A stretch of DNA of 64,000 nt from Pseudomonas sp. H1h (GTDB taxonomy: Bacteria > Pseudomonadota > Gammaproteobacteria > Pseudomonadales > Pseudomonadaceae): contig NZ_AYMJ01000011.1 of assembly GCF_000633255.1 (NCBI RefSeq), positions 186,001 through 250,000 of the forward strand, given 5' to 3'. The notes below the pieces were generated by a model. The model searched no databases. It was not told the origin of the DNA and saw only the letters and a program-made list of their open reading frames with translations. The translations under genes were made by a program, and so were the position numbers. Shown in pieces: positions 25,795-34,557 of this stretch (positions within the stretch are counted from its first letter, which is position 1; the number at the start of each line of letters is the position of its first letter).

Positions 25795-26559
25795 TCATGT
25801 GGTCGGTTGTGAATATTTATGCCTGAGGATCACCCGTGTGCGGTCGAGCCAAGGCCCGCCAAAGACAATGACCTCCGACGGCCTTCCGTATAGGTGGTGC
25901 AGCAGGAATGGCCCGGGACCGAAGGTCCCTGCGTCCTCGTCAGGCAACGCGGGATCCGCACCGAGAAAGATCCCTGCGTGATTCGGATAAACCGTCCGCC
26001 CTACTTCCATCACGATCATGTCGCCGCGCTGCGGCTGATCCACACGGTAGAAGCCGGCGGCCTCGTAGTTCGCCTCGTACAGGCTGGTGTTGTCGTTGCT
26101 CTCCCACCAGCCGTCAGCGCGCTTGAAGGCTTCGAACTCCAGCCCCCATTCGCGCTTGTACCAGTCAGCGCAGACCTGCCAGCAGTCCCAGGCACCGTGC
26201 ACGAATGGTCGCTTGAGCAGCGGTACTTCACCCGAAGGCATGACGGTGCGCAGGTCGCCCTCGGGCCAGCTCAGGATGTGCCAGGGCAACGCGGTCGCTT
26301 CGCACATGGCCAGGTCGCGCGGTGAAGGCCGGCTGGTGGCGTCAGGATGTGAATGCACAACGCCGATCACCTCCCCGACGTCCTCGGCCGCTGCGTATTG
26401 CTCGGGATCGATCCGGAACTCTTCGTTCGGCTCGATCGAGACGTTGCGGCACGGGTAATACTGCTGTTTGCGGCCCACCGCCAGCAAAAGACCGCAGCAT
26501 TCTTTCGGATACTCCGCCGCCGCGTGCACCTGGATCGCGTTCAATATGTGTTTGCGCAT
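25795..26559 (-). CDS. K: tail assembly protease (lambda gpK-like; JAMM + NlpC/P60)
   Basis: This 254-residue protein has an N-terminal Mov34/JAB domain with a complete HxHx7SxxD motif (H69, H71, S79, D82) and an upstream Glu at about 20. The C-terminal NlpC/P60 domain has Cys126 in 'HGAWDCWQVCADWY' and a His in 'YPNHAGIFLG'. Both active sites look intact. It acts in tail-tip maturation and has cell-wall activity. Confidence 0.92.
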   Translation of the reverse strand: MRKHILNAIQVHAAAEYPKECCGLLLAVGRKQQYYPCRNVSIEPNEEFRIDPEQYAAAEDVGEVIGVVHSHPDATSRPSPRDLAMCEATALPWHILSWPEGDLRTVMPSGEVPLLKRPFVHGAWDCWQVCADWYKREWGLEFEAFKRADGWWESNDNTSLYEANYEAAGFYRVDQPQRGDMIVMEVGRTVYPNHAGIFLGADPALPDEDAGTFGPGPFLLHHLYGRPSEVIVFGGPWLDRTRVILRHKYSQPTT

Positions 26560-26560
26560 G

Positions 26561-27307
26561 TCAGCTCCGTGCGATCAGCGAAACGGCCGGGAAACCACCA
26601 AACGGCAGCGGGTTGCCTTCGCCGAAACGCGGGATGCAGCCCTTGCCCAGTGTGGCGTCACACTCGTCCAGTTCAGGGTTGTCAGTGACCGCGCCGTCTT
26701 TGGTCACGTACGGCCCTGTGTAGCCGCAGTTCGGCTCTCGGTAGCCATCGGTGAGGCACCAGTGGCACAGCGTCGTGGCCTGCCGCCCAATCGACTCGTT
26801 GCCGACGTCGCCCGGGCTGGCCAACTCCCAACTGACGTTTTCCCCGTCCTCGTTCGTCTTCTGGTCGATGTACCAGACCTCGATCGTTTCTTGGGTAGGG
26901 TCTGCCGTCGGATTGCCGGCCGGGAAGTTCGCCGCGTCGAGGTAGGTGCCGAGCGTGTGACGCATGGTCAACTTGAATTCGAGCAGATCCTCGAACGCTA
27001 GACAGAGCGCTGTGATGCGCCCGTTGACGTTGCCGACCGACAGCGTTGGCCGAACCGCAGTACCGTCACCGTTCGCCTCGATGCCGTCGATCTGCATCGG
27101 CCAGGCGCTGTACTCGTTGCCCTGCCAGTAGATTGCTTTCGCCGGTAGTTGATCGGCATCGGCGCCGGCGGCGATCAGCTCCGCCGCCGTGTGCGGTATC
27201 GCGTGCCCGTGGAAGCGCAGCACGTCCGCGCCATAGTCCGTGCCGTCCAATTCAAAGAGCAGCACTTCGCTGCCAGGTTCAAGCACCTGGATGTCACTGA
27301 TCAGCAT
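26561..27307 (-). CDS. L: minor tail protein (lambda gpL-like)
   Basis: This 248-residue protein has the family N-terminus (MLISDIQVLEPGSEVLLFELDG) and the cysteine cluster 'LCHWCLTDGYREPNCGY' plus 'ECDATLGKGC' at the C-terminus. In lambda the equivalent cysteines bind an iron-sulfur cluster. It lies one base from the K start, so the two are coupled. Confidence 0.9.
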   Translation of the reverse strand: MLISDIQVLEPGSEVLLFELDGTDYGADVLRFHGHAIPHTAAELIAAGADADQLPAKAIYWQGNEYSAWPMQIDGIEANGDGTAVRPTLSVGNVNGRITALCLAFEDLLEFKLTMRHTLGTYLDAANFPAGNPTADPTQETIEVWYIDQKTNEDGENVSWELASPGDVGNESIGRQATTLCHWCLTDGYREPNCGYTGPYVTKDGAVTDNPELDECDATLGKGCIPRFGEGNPLPFGGFPAVSLIARS

Positions 27308-27316
27308 GATTGCCCC

Positions 27317-27655
27317 TTATGGTTGGAATGCCCGCTCGAACGTGGCGGTGAGTTTGAAGACCCCACCGCCCATTGGTGTGGGAGCGGGATTTTTGCAGGT
27401 GAACAGCCCGAGTTCGCCGAGCGGCGTTGTCCAGAGAAACGCCTTTGCCCCGGCGTGCCGGTCGAGGAACGCCATGATCTGCTGCACGGTGGACTTCTGG
27501 CCGACGCAGGTGATCGGGTAGGAGTCCTGTTTGTTGTTCGGACCGTCGCCGACGTTCTGCGCGTAGCCGCTGCCGAATTTCGAAGTGCGCACCCGATATG
27601 TGATATCGGGCGTTTCCCCGCGCTCGGTTGGCCAGGTGAATTTCTCGATAGCCAT
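27317..27655 (-). CDS. M: minor tail protein (lambda gpM-like)
   Basis: This 112-residue protein (MAIEKFTWPTERGETPDITY...) contains 'FLDRHAGAKAFLWTTPLGE', typical of the gpM family. The start overlaps the tape-measure stop; an upstream in-frame start would run far into that gene. Confidence 0.87.
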   Translation of the reverse strand: MAIEKFTWPTERGETPDITYRVRTSKFGSGYAQNVGDGPNNKQDSYPITCVGQKSTVQQIMAFLDRHAGAKAFLWTTPLGELGLFTCKNPAPTPMGGGVFKLTATFERAFQP

Positions 27656-30600
27656 CAGGCCCTCCCATTTGCGCGTCGGAAGCTGGCTCCGCCAGGCTGC
27701 CAAGAGTCGGCCACGACTCTTTCCGCAACGGCGCGCATTTGTGTTTGGAGATTTTTCGAAAGGGCTTGCTGGTCAATCTGCATGCCTTCGGAGCCTCGAT
27801 CCTGGGTCACCACCGTGACCGGAGCGCTGATGCTGATTGCAGTCCCGGAGCCACCGCCGGCGGCGAGAACACCCAGCTTGCCGCTGGAAGTCCGGGTCAG
27901 CGGCATGATCGCCTCCGGCCCCGCCTCCCCCATGACCCCCGCCCGGCCGCCGGCCATCCCGAAGGCGGTCGGCGTGCTGACGATGCTGTTGGTGAAGGCG
28001 CCGCCATTGGCGAACATCTGCACACCGGATGACCAGGCGCCGCCGAGCGCTTGCGGGAAGTAGTTGCTGGAGTAACCAGCCGAGGACGCCCCGAGATTCG
28101 ACGACGTCGCACCTGCTGATCCAGCCGCCAGCCCATTTCCGCCACCACCGCCCGTGAAGTAACTGGTGGCAGCGCCGACGAGGCTGCTCAACAACGCAGA
28201 GCTGGCCTGTCGGGTCGCGATCCGCGCCATGTCCGCCAGAATGGACTTGGTGAAGTCGGCGAACGATAGCTTCCCGGTCATGGCAAAGTTGACGACCGCG
28301 TCCTCCATCGAGCTGAAGGCGTTGCCGAACAGGGTTTTCGTCTGGCCGGCAATGTTGCTCGCCGAGTCCAGGTAGTTGGCCCAGGCCGATGTCGCGCCTT
28401 TGGTCCAATCACCCTGCGCTGCCTCCACATCCGCGTAGTTCTGGCGGATTTGGTCGGTGGCCGCCTTGTTCGCGTCGGCGAGAGCCTGCGACTTACGGCT
28501 GAATTCCTCCTCGGACATATTCCGCGACGGGTCAGATTTCTGGTTTGCCAGCTCCAGAGATAGCTGTGCGAACCGGTCTTGCTGGCTATTTAGCTCGTTA
28601 TTGAGTGCGTTCTGGCGATCACCCTGGCCGACGCCGAGAACGGCACGCTGTCCTGCCAGCTCCAGCGCTCGCTGCTGCTGAGCTAGTGCCTGAACGTAGG
28701 TCGTGATCGACCGCTCTTGTCGAGCAAGGCGACCGGTCTCGTTCGTGGCCAGAACCTCAAGTTGGCTGTCCGCCTCTTTCTGCGCCTTGACCATCCCGGC
28801 TCGCGCATCGGCGATCTTCTGGTCGAGCTGAATGCTTTGCGCAGCAGAAGTGGTCTTTTTCGCCTTCGCGGCTTCCAGTGCGGCGATCTCCGCCTCGTAG
28901 GCCGCAGTCACCTCGTCGCGCTCGTTGCCGATCAGCGCTTCGCGTTTCAGGGCGTAGTCGGCTTGCGAAACGAGCCCGGCCTTCTGAGCCGAGTCCAGTT
29001 CCTTCTGGGCGTTTTTGTACTCCTCGCTGATGGCCGCCAGGTTGTTCTTGGCATTGTTGAAGCCGGTCAGGTCGACCTGAGTGCCTGCCGTTTTCGCATC
29101 CTTGAACTGGTCGTTGATGTTCGCCAGGTTCTTGTCAATCGCCGCCTGATTCAGGCGCGGGTCGTTGGGGGCGACCTTGCGAATATCTTCGAGCTGCCGC
29201 TTGTACTCTTTGATCGCCTCGGTGCGCTTCTGTTCGTTCGTCCACGCCGACTTGGTGAGTGCGTCGATCTTGCCCATGGCGGTAACAGCTTCGCCTTGGG
29301 CTTTTGCCTGTTCCCCTTCCCATTTGGCGATATCGGCTTCAGCTGCTTTTTGATCTTCAAGCATGTTGAGACGATTCTGGTAGAGATCGATCATCTCCTG
29401 CTTGTTCTGGAACAGACCAATATTGCTCGACTGGGCAGATTCCAGGTTGCGCCGCGCCTGCTCGATATCTGCGTTGATATCCGGCCGGCCAAGGTTCTTC
29501 AAATTATCCGCGGCACGCGCAACAGCGTTGTAGCCTTTCTCCCAGAAGCTCAGGTTTTCCAGAATGCGTGGAGTACGCTCGTTGATCGCATCAGCGTACT
29601 GCTCTGTAGCCAACTTCACAGCACCAGCATGGTCGCCCTGCTTCTCCAGCGCGGCGATCTGCGAGTAAACCGATGCGGTCAGGTAGTGGTACTGCTCATT
29701 CAGCGCAGCAGACGCCTTGACCGGGTCGTCAGCGAGCTTGGCGAACTCGGCCACGGTCTCGCTTACGGCCTTGCCAGTTGCCTCCTGCATCGATACGGCA
29801 GCCTGGGTGATTCCGGTGAAGCTTTCGCCGGCGATCTTGCCGTTGTCGGCCAGCAGAGCGAGCACAGATGCGGCTTGGCCAGTGGTGCCAACGGTTGCGC
29901 TGACCTGACGGGCCATGTCGCCCAATTGCCCGGCGCTCACACCGGCGTAGTTACCGGTCAGGATCAGCGCTTTGTTGTAACTGTCCTGTTCCTCGCCCCC
30001 CTTGTAGAAAGCGTACGCCAGACCACCTACGGCAGCGGTGGCAAGCGCGAGCGGACCGAGAATGGCGAGCAGTCCAGCCGCACCCGCACCTGCACCGGCA
30101 CCCAATTGCGCGACCGCGCGTACGCCACTTCCCCAGTCTCCCGAGGACAGCGCATTCCCCAGCTGAACGACGTTTTCCTGTGCCTGGCGGGTGCCGAGGC
30201 GCAACCTGTCGAAGCCGGTGGTGGTTTTGTTGAGCTTGTCGTAATCCTTGTCGATCTTACTCAGGGCAGTGTTGTACTCGTCCTGACTGATCCGGCCGGC
30301 ATCCAGATGCTTGCCCAGTTGCTCGACCTGGGTGTCCAGCTTCGCCAGTGCGGCGCGGGCCGGGTCAATGGCGCCCAGCAGGCTGTTCAGCGCCTTCTGT
30401 TCATCCATGGCCGACTTGGCCAGCGCTACCTGCTGCTTGTCGAGCTGTGCCGAGATCTTCGCGGCCTCAGCCTCGCCATAGGCGCCGGTCTTGGTCAGTT
30501 TCGCCAACGCGTCGCGCTGTTTGGCCAGGTCCTGCGTAGTCTTGGCACTGGTAGCAAGCGACTTCTCCAGCGCCTGCATTTCGTTCATCAGCGAAACGGC

Positions 30601-30705
30601 GGACTGCTCGGCCCGGCCGCCGGCCTTCGCCATTTCATCAAGGCTTGTTTTGGCCTCGATCGCATCGGCCGAGTCGATCTTGACGCCGAGTTCTGCAATG
30701 TTCAT
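27655..30705 (-). CDS. H: tail tape-measure protein
   Basis: This 1016-residue protein is mainly helical with heptad stretches (about 25-140 and 400-730). A Gly/Ala-rich hydrophobic segment lies at about 205-245 ('AAGLLAILGPLALATAAVGG'), and the C-terminal lambda-H-type region runs about 770-870 ('WANYLDSASNIAGQTKTLFG', 'FADFTKSILADMARI'). Its length sets tail length and it helps DNA entry. Confidence 0.94.
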   Translation of the reverse strand: MNIAELGVKIDSADAIEAKTSLDEMAKAGGRAEQSAVSLMNEMQALEKSLATSAKTTQDLAKQRDALAKLTKTGAYGEAEAAKISAQLDKQQVALAKSAMDEQKALNSLLGAIDPARAALAKLDTQVEQLGKHLDAGRISQDEYNTALSKIDKDYDKLNKTTTGFDRLRLGTRQAQENVVQLGNALSSGDWGSGVRAVAQLGAGAGAGAAGLLAILGPLALATAAVGGLAYAFYKGGEEQDSYNKALILTGNYAGVSAGQLGDMARQVSATVGTTGQAASVLALLADNGKIAGESFTGITQAAVSMQEATGKAVSETVAEFAKLADDPVKASAALNEQYHYLTASVYSQIAALEKQGDHAGAVKLATEQYADAINERTPRILENLSFWEKGYNAVARAADNLKNLGRPDINADIEQARRNLESAQSSNIGLFQNKQEMIDLYQNRLNMLEDQKAAEADIAKWEGEQAKAQGEAVTAMGKIDALTKSAWTNEQKRTEAIKEYKRQLEDIRKVAPNDPRLNQAAIDKNLANINDQFKDAKTAGTQVDLTGFNNAKNNLAAISEEYKNAQKELDSAQKAGLVSQADYALKREALIGNERDEVTAAYEAEIAALEAAKAKKTTSAAQSIQLDQKIADARAGMVKAQKEADSQLEVLATNETGRLARQERSITTYVQALAQQQRALELAGQRAVLGVGQGDRQNALNNELNSQQDRFAQLSLELANQKSDPSRNMSEEEFSRKSQALADANKAATDQIRQNYADVEAAQGDWTKGATSAWANYLDSASNIAGQTKTLFGNAFSSMEDAVVNFAMTGKLSFADFTKSILADMARIATRQASSALLSSLVGAATSYFTGGGGGNGLAAGSAGATSSNLGASSAGYSSNYFPQALGGAWSSGVQMFANGGAFTNSIVSTPTAFGMAGGRAGVMGEAGPEAIMPLTRTSSGKLGVLAAGGGSGTAISISAPVTVVTQDRGSEGMQIDQQALSKNLQTQMRAVAERVVADSWQPGGASFRRANGRA

Positions 30706-30732
30706 CGACTCACCTTGAATAAGTGCCCGTGA

Positions 30733-31436
30733 CTACGGGCTGTTTTCCCTTTCCTCCGCCATGACGCGCAGGGCTTCGCCTTCCAGCACCTGCAGGTCAG
30801 GAAAGATTTCAGCGAGTTTCTTTTTCTTGATGCCGAGGAAGCCGGCTACGTCGCGAATGCAGTTGTAATCGAGGCCGATGGCGCCACCGGAGCCGACCCG
30901 CCACTGCGTGGACATTCGGTTGAACAGGAGGAAGGCTGGCCAGTTGCATGGCCAGACCTCTACATCGTCACCCGACATATCGGCAGCCGTCAGCCCGAGG
31001 ATGGCCAACTGCTCAGCAGAGGGCCCGCTTTCGTACAACGCCGCGGCTGCTTCCCTCAGTTTCCCAAGCGGGCCTGATTGAACGCGCTCTGATAGGCATT
31101 CACTACCGCTTCGGCGGTCCCCTGACACGACTTCACAAGGGCAAGGATGCTCTTGTCGTCGAACTTGTCATCGAAGCCCCATCCAGCGACCAAGTCCTTG
31201 ACCTGCTGAACTTGATACTCGGTTTCGGCAGCAACGACATCCGACAATGTGGTGCCATCCCCGAACCCCTCGCGCATTTCCTTCGCCTTCAAGTTCCACT
31301 CGTCAAACAGCGCGGCGAGTGCCGGGCGATCGCGATATTTGAAGGTGAACTCGATTGCCTCGGGCTCGCGCCCGACGATGGGTATGTGGACGAGAGCCTT
31401 GAACGTAGGGTTCTGGGCGATCCTGATCTTTGCCAT
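30733..31436 (-). CDS. tail assembly chaperone G-T (product of -1 frameshift)
   Basis: Reading gene G to codon 126 and then slipping -1 at GGGAAAC continues into the overlapping frame 'LREAAAALYESGPSAEQ...' to 30733. The joined protein is about 234 residues. The downstream frame has no credible start of its own. In lambda, gpG-T links the tape measure to the tube protein during assembly and is absent from virions. Confidence 0.88.
31056..31436 (-). CDS. tail assembly chaperone G
   Basis: This 126-residue protein (MAKIRIAQNPTFKALVHIPI...) ends 'ARLGN' directly on the slippery site: the TGA follows GGGAAAC immediately. It is predicted helical and lies between the tail tube gene and the tape measure, the fixed position for this family. 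Confidence 0.9.
   Translation of the reverse strand: MAKIRIAQNPTFKALVHIPIVGREPEAIEFTFKYRDRPALAALFDEWNLKAKEMREGFGDGTTLSDVVAAETEYQVQQVKDLVAGWGFDDKFDDKSILALVKSCQGTAEAVVNAYQSAFNQARLGN
31059..31065 (-). promoter_or_regulatory. programmed -1 frameshift slippery heptamer
   Basis: G GGA AAC in the G reading frame (TTG GGA AAC TGA) follows X XXY YYZ and differs from the lambda G-T site GGGAAAG only in the last base. Confidence 0.88.
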
Positions 31437-31445
31437 GGGAAGTCC

Positions 31446-32105
31446 TTATGCGCCGGCCAAATAGCGGAGCGAGCGAGCCGAAAGCCCGATGCTGATGGTG
31501 CGCGTCATTACGTTGTTGCGCTCCATCGTTGGATCGGGGGTGATGCTCACATAGCCTGGGTAGAGGATTTGATCGCCATTGCGCAACTTCATGCGCACGA
31601 CGGCCAGCTCTTTGGTGTCATCGAAGCCTTCGACAGTCTCGACGTATTGAGCGGTCGGCTGATCCTCAACCACGATGGTGATCGTGGTCGGGTTGCGGTT
31701 GGTTGGAAACTGCTTGTCGTCGTCATCTTCCAGGTAGCCGACAGTTTGGTATTGCTGCTCGCCGCCGGACGATGTGAAAGAAGTGACTTTCGAGATTTGC
31801 GTCCATCCAGATACCGGGATCACAGAGCCAGAACCTGCGCCGACAGTGAATTTGTCAGTGTTGGTGGTATTGAGACCGGCCAGCGCAAAGGCATCGGCAG
31901 TAACGCTGGACGCTTTTACTGCGCGATCGTTGATCAGCGCCCAACCGGAATTGATCAGCAAAACGTCGCCGTTTTCAATGTCGTGCTCTACAGAGGTAGC
32001 AACCGGCGGTTTGGCGTTGGTCAGGGCGGTGAAAGCGACGGCGGTCCCCATAATGCTGGCGATCTCCAGCACAGCGCCGTTCGGCAGCGGAAAGCGTGCG
32101 GCCAT
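31446..32105 (-). CDS. major tail tube protein
   Basis: This 219-residue beta-rich protein ('FPLPNGAVLEIASIMGTAVAF' onward; Ig-like tail near 'GDQILYPGYVSITPDPTMER') is in the lambda gpV position, upstream of G. Phage tail tube proteins of this size and composition are usual in Pseudomonas siphoviruses. Confidence 0.87.
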   Translation of the reverse strand: MAARFPLPNGAVLEIASIMGTAVAFTALTNAKPPVATSVEHDIENGDVLLINSGWALINDRAVKASSVTADAFALAGLNTTNTDKFTVGAGSGSVIPVSGWTQISKVTSFTSSGGEQQYQTVGYLEDDDDKQFPTNRNPTTITIVVEDQPTAQYVETVEGFDDTKELAVVRMKLRNGDQILYPGYVSITPDPTMERNNVMTRTISIGLSARSLRYLAGA

Positions 32106-32144
32106 GGTGTGTTTCCTCTTGAATGCCCGCCTGACGGCGGTAGG

Positions 32145-32573
32145 TTATGCCCCAGCGGGCGGTTGGTCTGCGACACCTGCGTAGGTGAAGCTGGCCGGGA
32201 CCGTATAGGTCGCGGACTCTGTGATAGTTGGCCCCTGATCTACTGGCTCAGTGATGAGGCCATCGAACCCGTTGCGGGCCAGTGGCGTGTCTACTCGAAA
32301 GAGCCGTGTCAGCTCTTCAACAAGCGTTTCAGCGGTCGCCATGGCCTGGGCAGATGGACAGACGATGCTGATCTGATAGACGCCGGTGTACTCGTAGGCG
32401 TCCCCGCCGAGATAACGGCAGGTGGTGCTGGCTGGTAGCTGGAAGGCCCGCAGATAGGTTTCAGATGGACCCGGTGTGAATGGCTGACTCGAGTAGGCCA
32501 CTCGTATTGGGCGCCCATTCGACCATGCGGCCAGCTTCGTTTCGATGGCCTGACGGGCGCGTGCGTGACTCAT
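32145..32573 (-). CDS. tail terminator-like protein (DUF4128 type)
   Basis: This 142-residue protein (MSHARARQAIETKLAAWSNG...) has 'GVYQISIVCPSAQAMATAET', as in the tail-terminator-like DUF4128 family (lambda gpU role). It overlaps the upstream gene by 4 bases. Confidence 0.83.
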   Translation of the reverse strand: MSHARARQAIETKLAAWSNGRPIRVAYSSQPFTPGPSETYLRAFQLPASTTCRYLGGDAYEYTGVYQISIVCPSAQAMATAETLVEELTRLFRVDTPLARNGFDGLITEPVDQGPTITESATYTVPASFTYAGVADQPPAGA

Positions 32574-33154
32574 ACCTGATTGTTCCTGATGGCCTCCTGC
32601 ACGATCTGCTGGAAGCGAGCCACGGTAACCCGGACCATGCCGCCGGGAGCCTGCGTGGAATGGCCGAACTCCAGCGGGATCGCATAGGGCAAGTTGTTGA
32701 TGATGTAGGCGATCTGGCCGGCGGTGAAATCACTCATCGCGGCGACCAGGGCAGCGACTGTCTCGGTGCCGCTCGGGTCAACCTCATCGAAGGTGACGCT
32801 CTCGACCACTCCGAGGGAAATGTGCCAATTCGCGCGGAATCGGCCGCCGACGTAGCCCTCCGGGGCAACGATATCCATGCCGTCATTGAGCTTGCGGCCT
32901 TTTTTGAGCCTGCCGCCCTTGGTCAGGTTGGCCGGGTCGCTGCGCAGCGCAGTATTGTGGTCGTCGACAGCCTTGTTGTACTGAGTTGCGACAGCGTTCT
33001 GCGCCCAGATCTCCGGGTTGCCCACGGGCGACATGCGGATGAGGCTGCTGCCGACCTCAATGATGATCTCGCGCACGCTCGCGTCGATCGCTTCACTGGT
33101 TTTAGCTGCGAACTCGGCGAGACTCAGGGCGAAGCTGCCCGATTGAGCCGCCAT
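32570..33154 (-). CDS. HK97 gp10 / gpZ-like neck protein
   Basis: This 194-residue protein begins helical ('FAAKTSEAIDASVREIIIEV'), has the family 'SPVGNPEIW' and 'GGRFRANWHISLG' core, and the C-terminal 'YAIPLEFGHSTQAPGGMVRV'. It joins head to tail. Confidence 0.87.
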   Translation of the reverse strand: MAAQSGSFALSLAEFAAKTSEAIDASVREIIIEVGSSLIRMSPVGNPEIWAQNAVATQYNKAVDDHNTALRSDPANLTKGGRLKKGRKLNDGMDIVAPEGYVGGRFRANWHISLGVVESVTFDEVDPSGTETVAALVAAMSDFTAGQIAYIINNLPYAIPLEFGHSTQAPGGMVRVTVARFQQIVQEAIRNNQV

Positions 33155-33155
33155 G

Positions 33156-33545
33156 TCATTTCCTCAGTTGTGCCGTCCATGTTGCATCTGCAGGATCCGC
33201 CGATACGTTCATCACCCGCAGCCCGTTGACGATATCGCCAATGGCCGGGGCGGCCGGTACCGCCGTTGGCACGCCCGCCTCCGAAACGAATAGTTCGTTT
33301 TGCAGCACCAGCAACTTTTTGTCGGTCGTCTGGATCAAGGAGCCGTCGACTTCTTTGGCTAGGTAGCTGCCGAATACTCCACGACCGCCGTAGGTGGTGG
33401 TCACTTCGGGCGCACCGCCCAGGTCAGGGTCATACTCGCCCACAACCTTGCGCACACCTGTCACTGGCTTGACCGCATCGGCCAGGCCATCAGGATCATC
33501 GAACGCCTCAGCCATTTCGGCCTGGATCTCTTCGCGAATTCCCAT
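33156..33545 (-). CDS. head-tail joining protein, unidentified family
   Basis: This 129-residue protein (MGIREEIQAEMAEAFDDPDG...) is a beta-rich protein in the position of HK97 gp9/stopper proteins. GGGAG lies nine bases before this ATG. Role inferred from place and size. Confidence 0.7.
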   Translation of the reverse strand: MGIREEIQAEMAEAFDDPDGLADAVKPVTGVRKVVGEYDPDLGGAPEVTTTYGGRGVFGSYLAKEVDGSLIQTTDKKLLVLQNELFVSEAGVPTAVPAAPAIGDIVNGLRVMNVSADPADATWTAQLRK

Positions 33546-33579
33546 ATGCAATACTCCCTAACTCACAAAGGAGCTGTTA

Positions 33580-33801
33580 ATGAAACGACCAGAATGCAAA
33601 ATTGCGATTCGTCGCCTAGCTCATGAATGGGCGGAGACGCAAGAAAGGCCAGCGAATTGGCACCCGTCATTTGGCGCCTTCGTCAGTTGGCTGAAAGAGA
33701 ATGGTCATGGCCAATATTTGGACTTCAGGAGCACCATGGGGGCCTCGTACGATGCCGAGCAATGGTTCGATGAGGAGCTGAAACAAGGGTGGCGCAATTG
33801 A
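33580..33801 (+). CDS. 73-residue protein on the opposite strand within the head-tail genes
   Basis: This protein (MKRPECKIAIRRLAHEWAET...) has a near-perfect ribosome site AAGGAG six bases before ATG. It is soluble and tryptophan-rich (five W), with no known domain. The gene faces against all its neighbours and so must have its own promoter, inside the adjoining gene. Confidence 0.7.
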   Translation: MKRPECKIAIRRLAHEWAETQERPANWHPSFGAFVSWLKENGHGQYLDFRSTMGASYDAEQWFDEELKQGWRN

Positions 33802-33807
33802 TGGGTT

Positions 33808-34185
33808 TCAGATCCTTTTCAGCATCATCACACCAGATCGTTTGATCCAAGGATCCAGCAGCGCGAGGGCGAAATTCACGCCCGCTGACTGATCGGTAGA
33901 GCCCGCCACGTAGGTCTTGCTCACTGACGTGCCGGACTGAGCCGATACGGTCTTGCTCTGCACTTCCTTCTGCGTGGGCGTGTACAGCTTGCCCGCCGCC
34001 GCCTCTTTCGCGACCTGAGCGCCGGCTGTTTTGATCTCGGTCGGAACCGGATATGGAACAGCCCGCTTAATCTTGGTCGTGAGCCATGCATTGGCCATGG
34101 TCACGGCAAGGACCGGATCACCGGTGCCGGCCCAGCCAGAACCGAGCTGGGCGTCAACATCGGCGACGGTGATGAAATCGGTCAT
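33808..34185 (-). CDS. head-tail connector-like protein
   Basis: This 125-residue helical protein (MTDFITVADVDAQLGSGWAG...) has 'VTMANAWLTTKI' and a C-terminal 'FALALLDPWIKR'. Position after the capsid fits the HK97 gp6-like adaptor class. Confidence 0.7.
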   Translation of the reverse strand: MTDFITVADVDAQLGSGWAGTGDPVLAVTMANAWLTTKIKRAVPYPVPTEIKTAGAQVAKEAAAGKLYTPTQKEVQSKTVSAQSGTSVSKTYVAGSTDQSAGVNFALALLDPWIKRSGVMMLKRI

Positions 34186-34195
34186 GTGTCTGTCC

Positions 34196-34501
34196 TTATT
34201 CCGCCGGCACCAGGGTCAGCAGGTCTTCTTTCTTGGCGGTCGCGTCGAAGGTAATACCCTTGGCGGTCAGCCACTCTTTCAGCTCGGGGACTTTCATTTT
34301 CAGAGGGTCGGTTTCCTCGGCTTCCTGCTCATTGCCGTCCGAGACCTTGATGCCAGCCGCTTGGTATGCATCGACGATATCCGGTGCATCGCCATCGACA
34401 ACCACCTCGGTAGCGGAGCCGATGACACCGAAGAATTCGCTCAGCAGGCGGTAGCACACGCCGCGCTCTTTGCCCGGACTGTCTGTGTAGATCACTTTCA
34501 T
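34196..34501 (-). CDS. small phage protein with HeH/LEM-like C-terminus
   Basis: This 101-residue protein has the C-terminal motif 'MKVPELKEWLTAKGITFDAT' followed by KKEDLL, typical of HeH/SAP-like helix-extension-helix domains. The N-terminal half is unassigned. It is next to the capsid gene. Confidence 0.7.
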   Translation of the reverse strand: MKVIYTDSPGKERGVCYRLLSEFFGVIGSATEVVVDGDAPDIVDAYQAAGIKVSDGNEQEAEETDPLKMKVPELKEWLTAKGITFDATAKKEDLLTLVPAE

Positions 34502-34557
34502 AAGTCACCTCAAAAGCATCCCGGCGCCCGTATAGGCGCCAGGCTGTGCGGGCCGAG

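Noticed and set aside
28717..30732. Rightward frame of 671 codons opposite the tape-measure gene
   Set aside because: No ribosome site or domain; the tape-measure gene on the other strand is unmistakable.
30948..32438. Rightward frame of 496 codons across G, tail tube and terminator genes
   Set aside because: It crosses several well-supported leftward genes and their ribosome sites.
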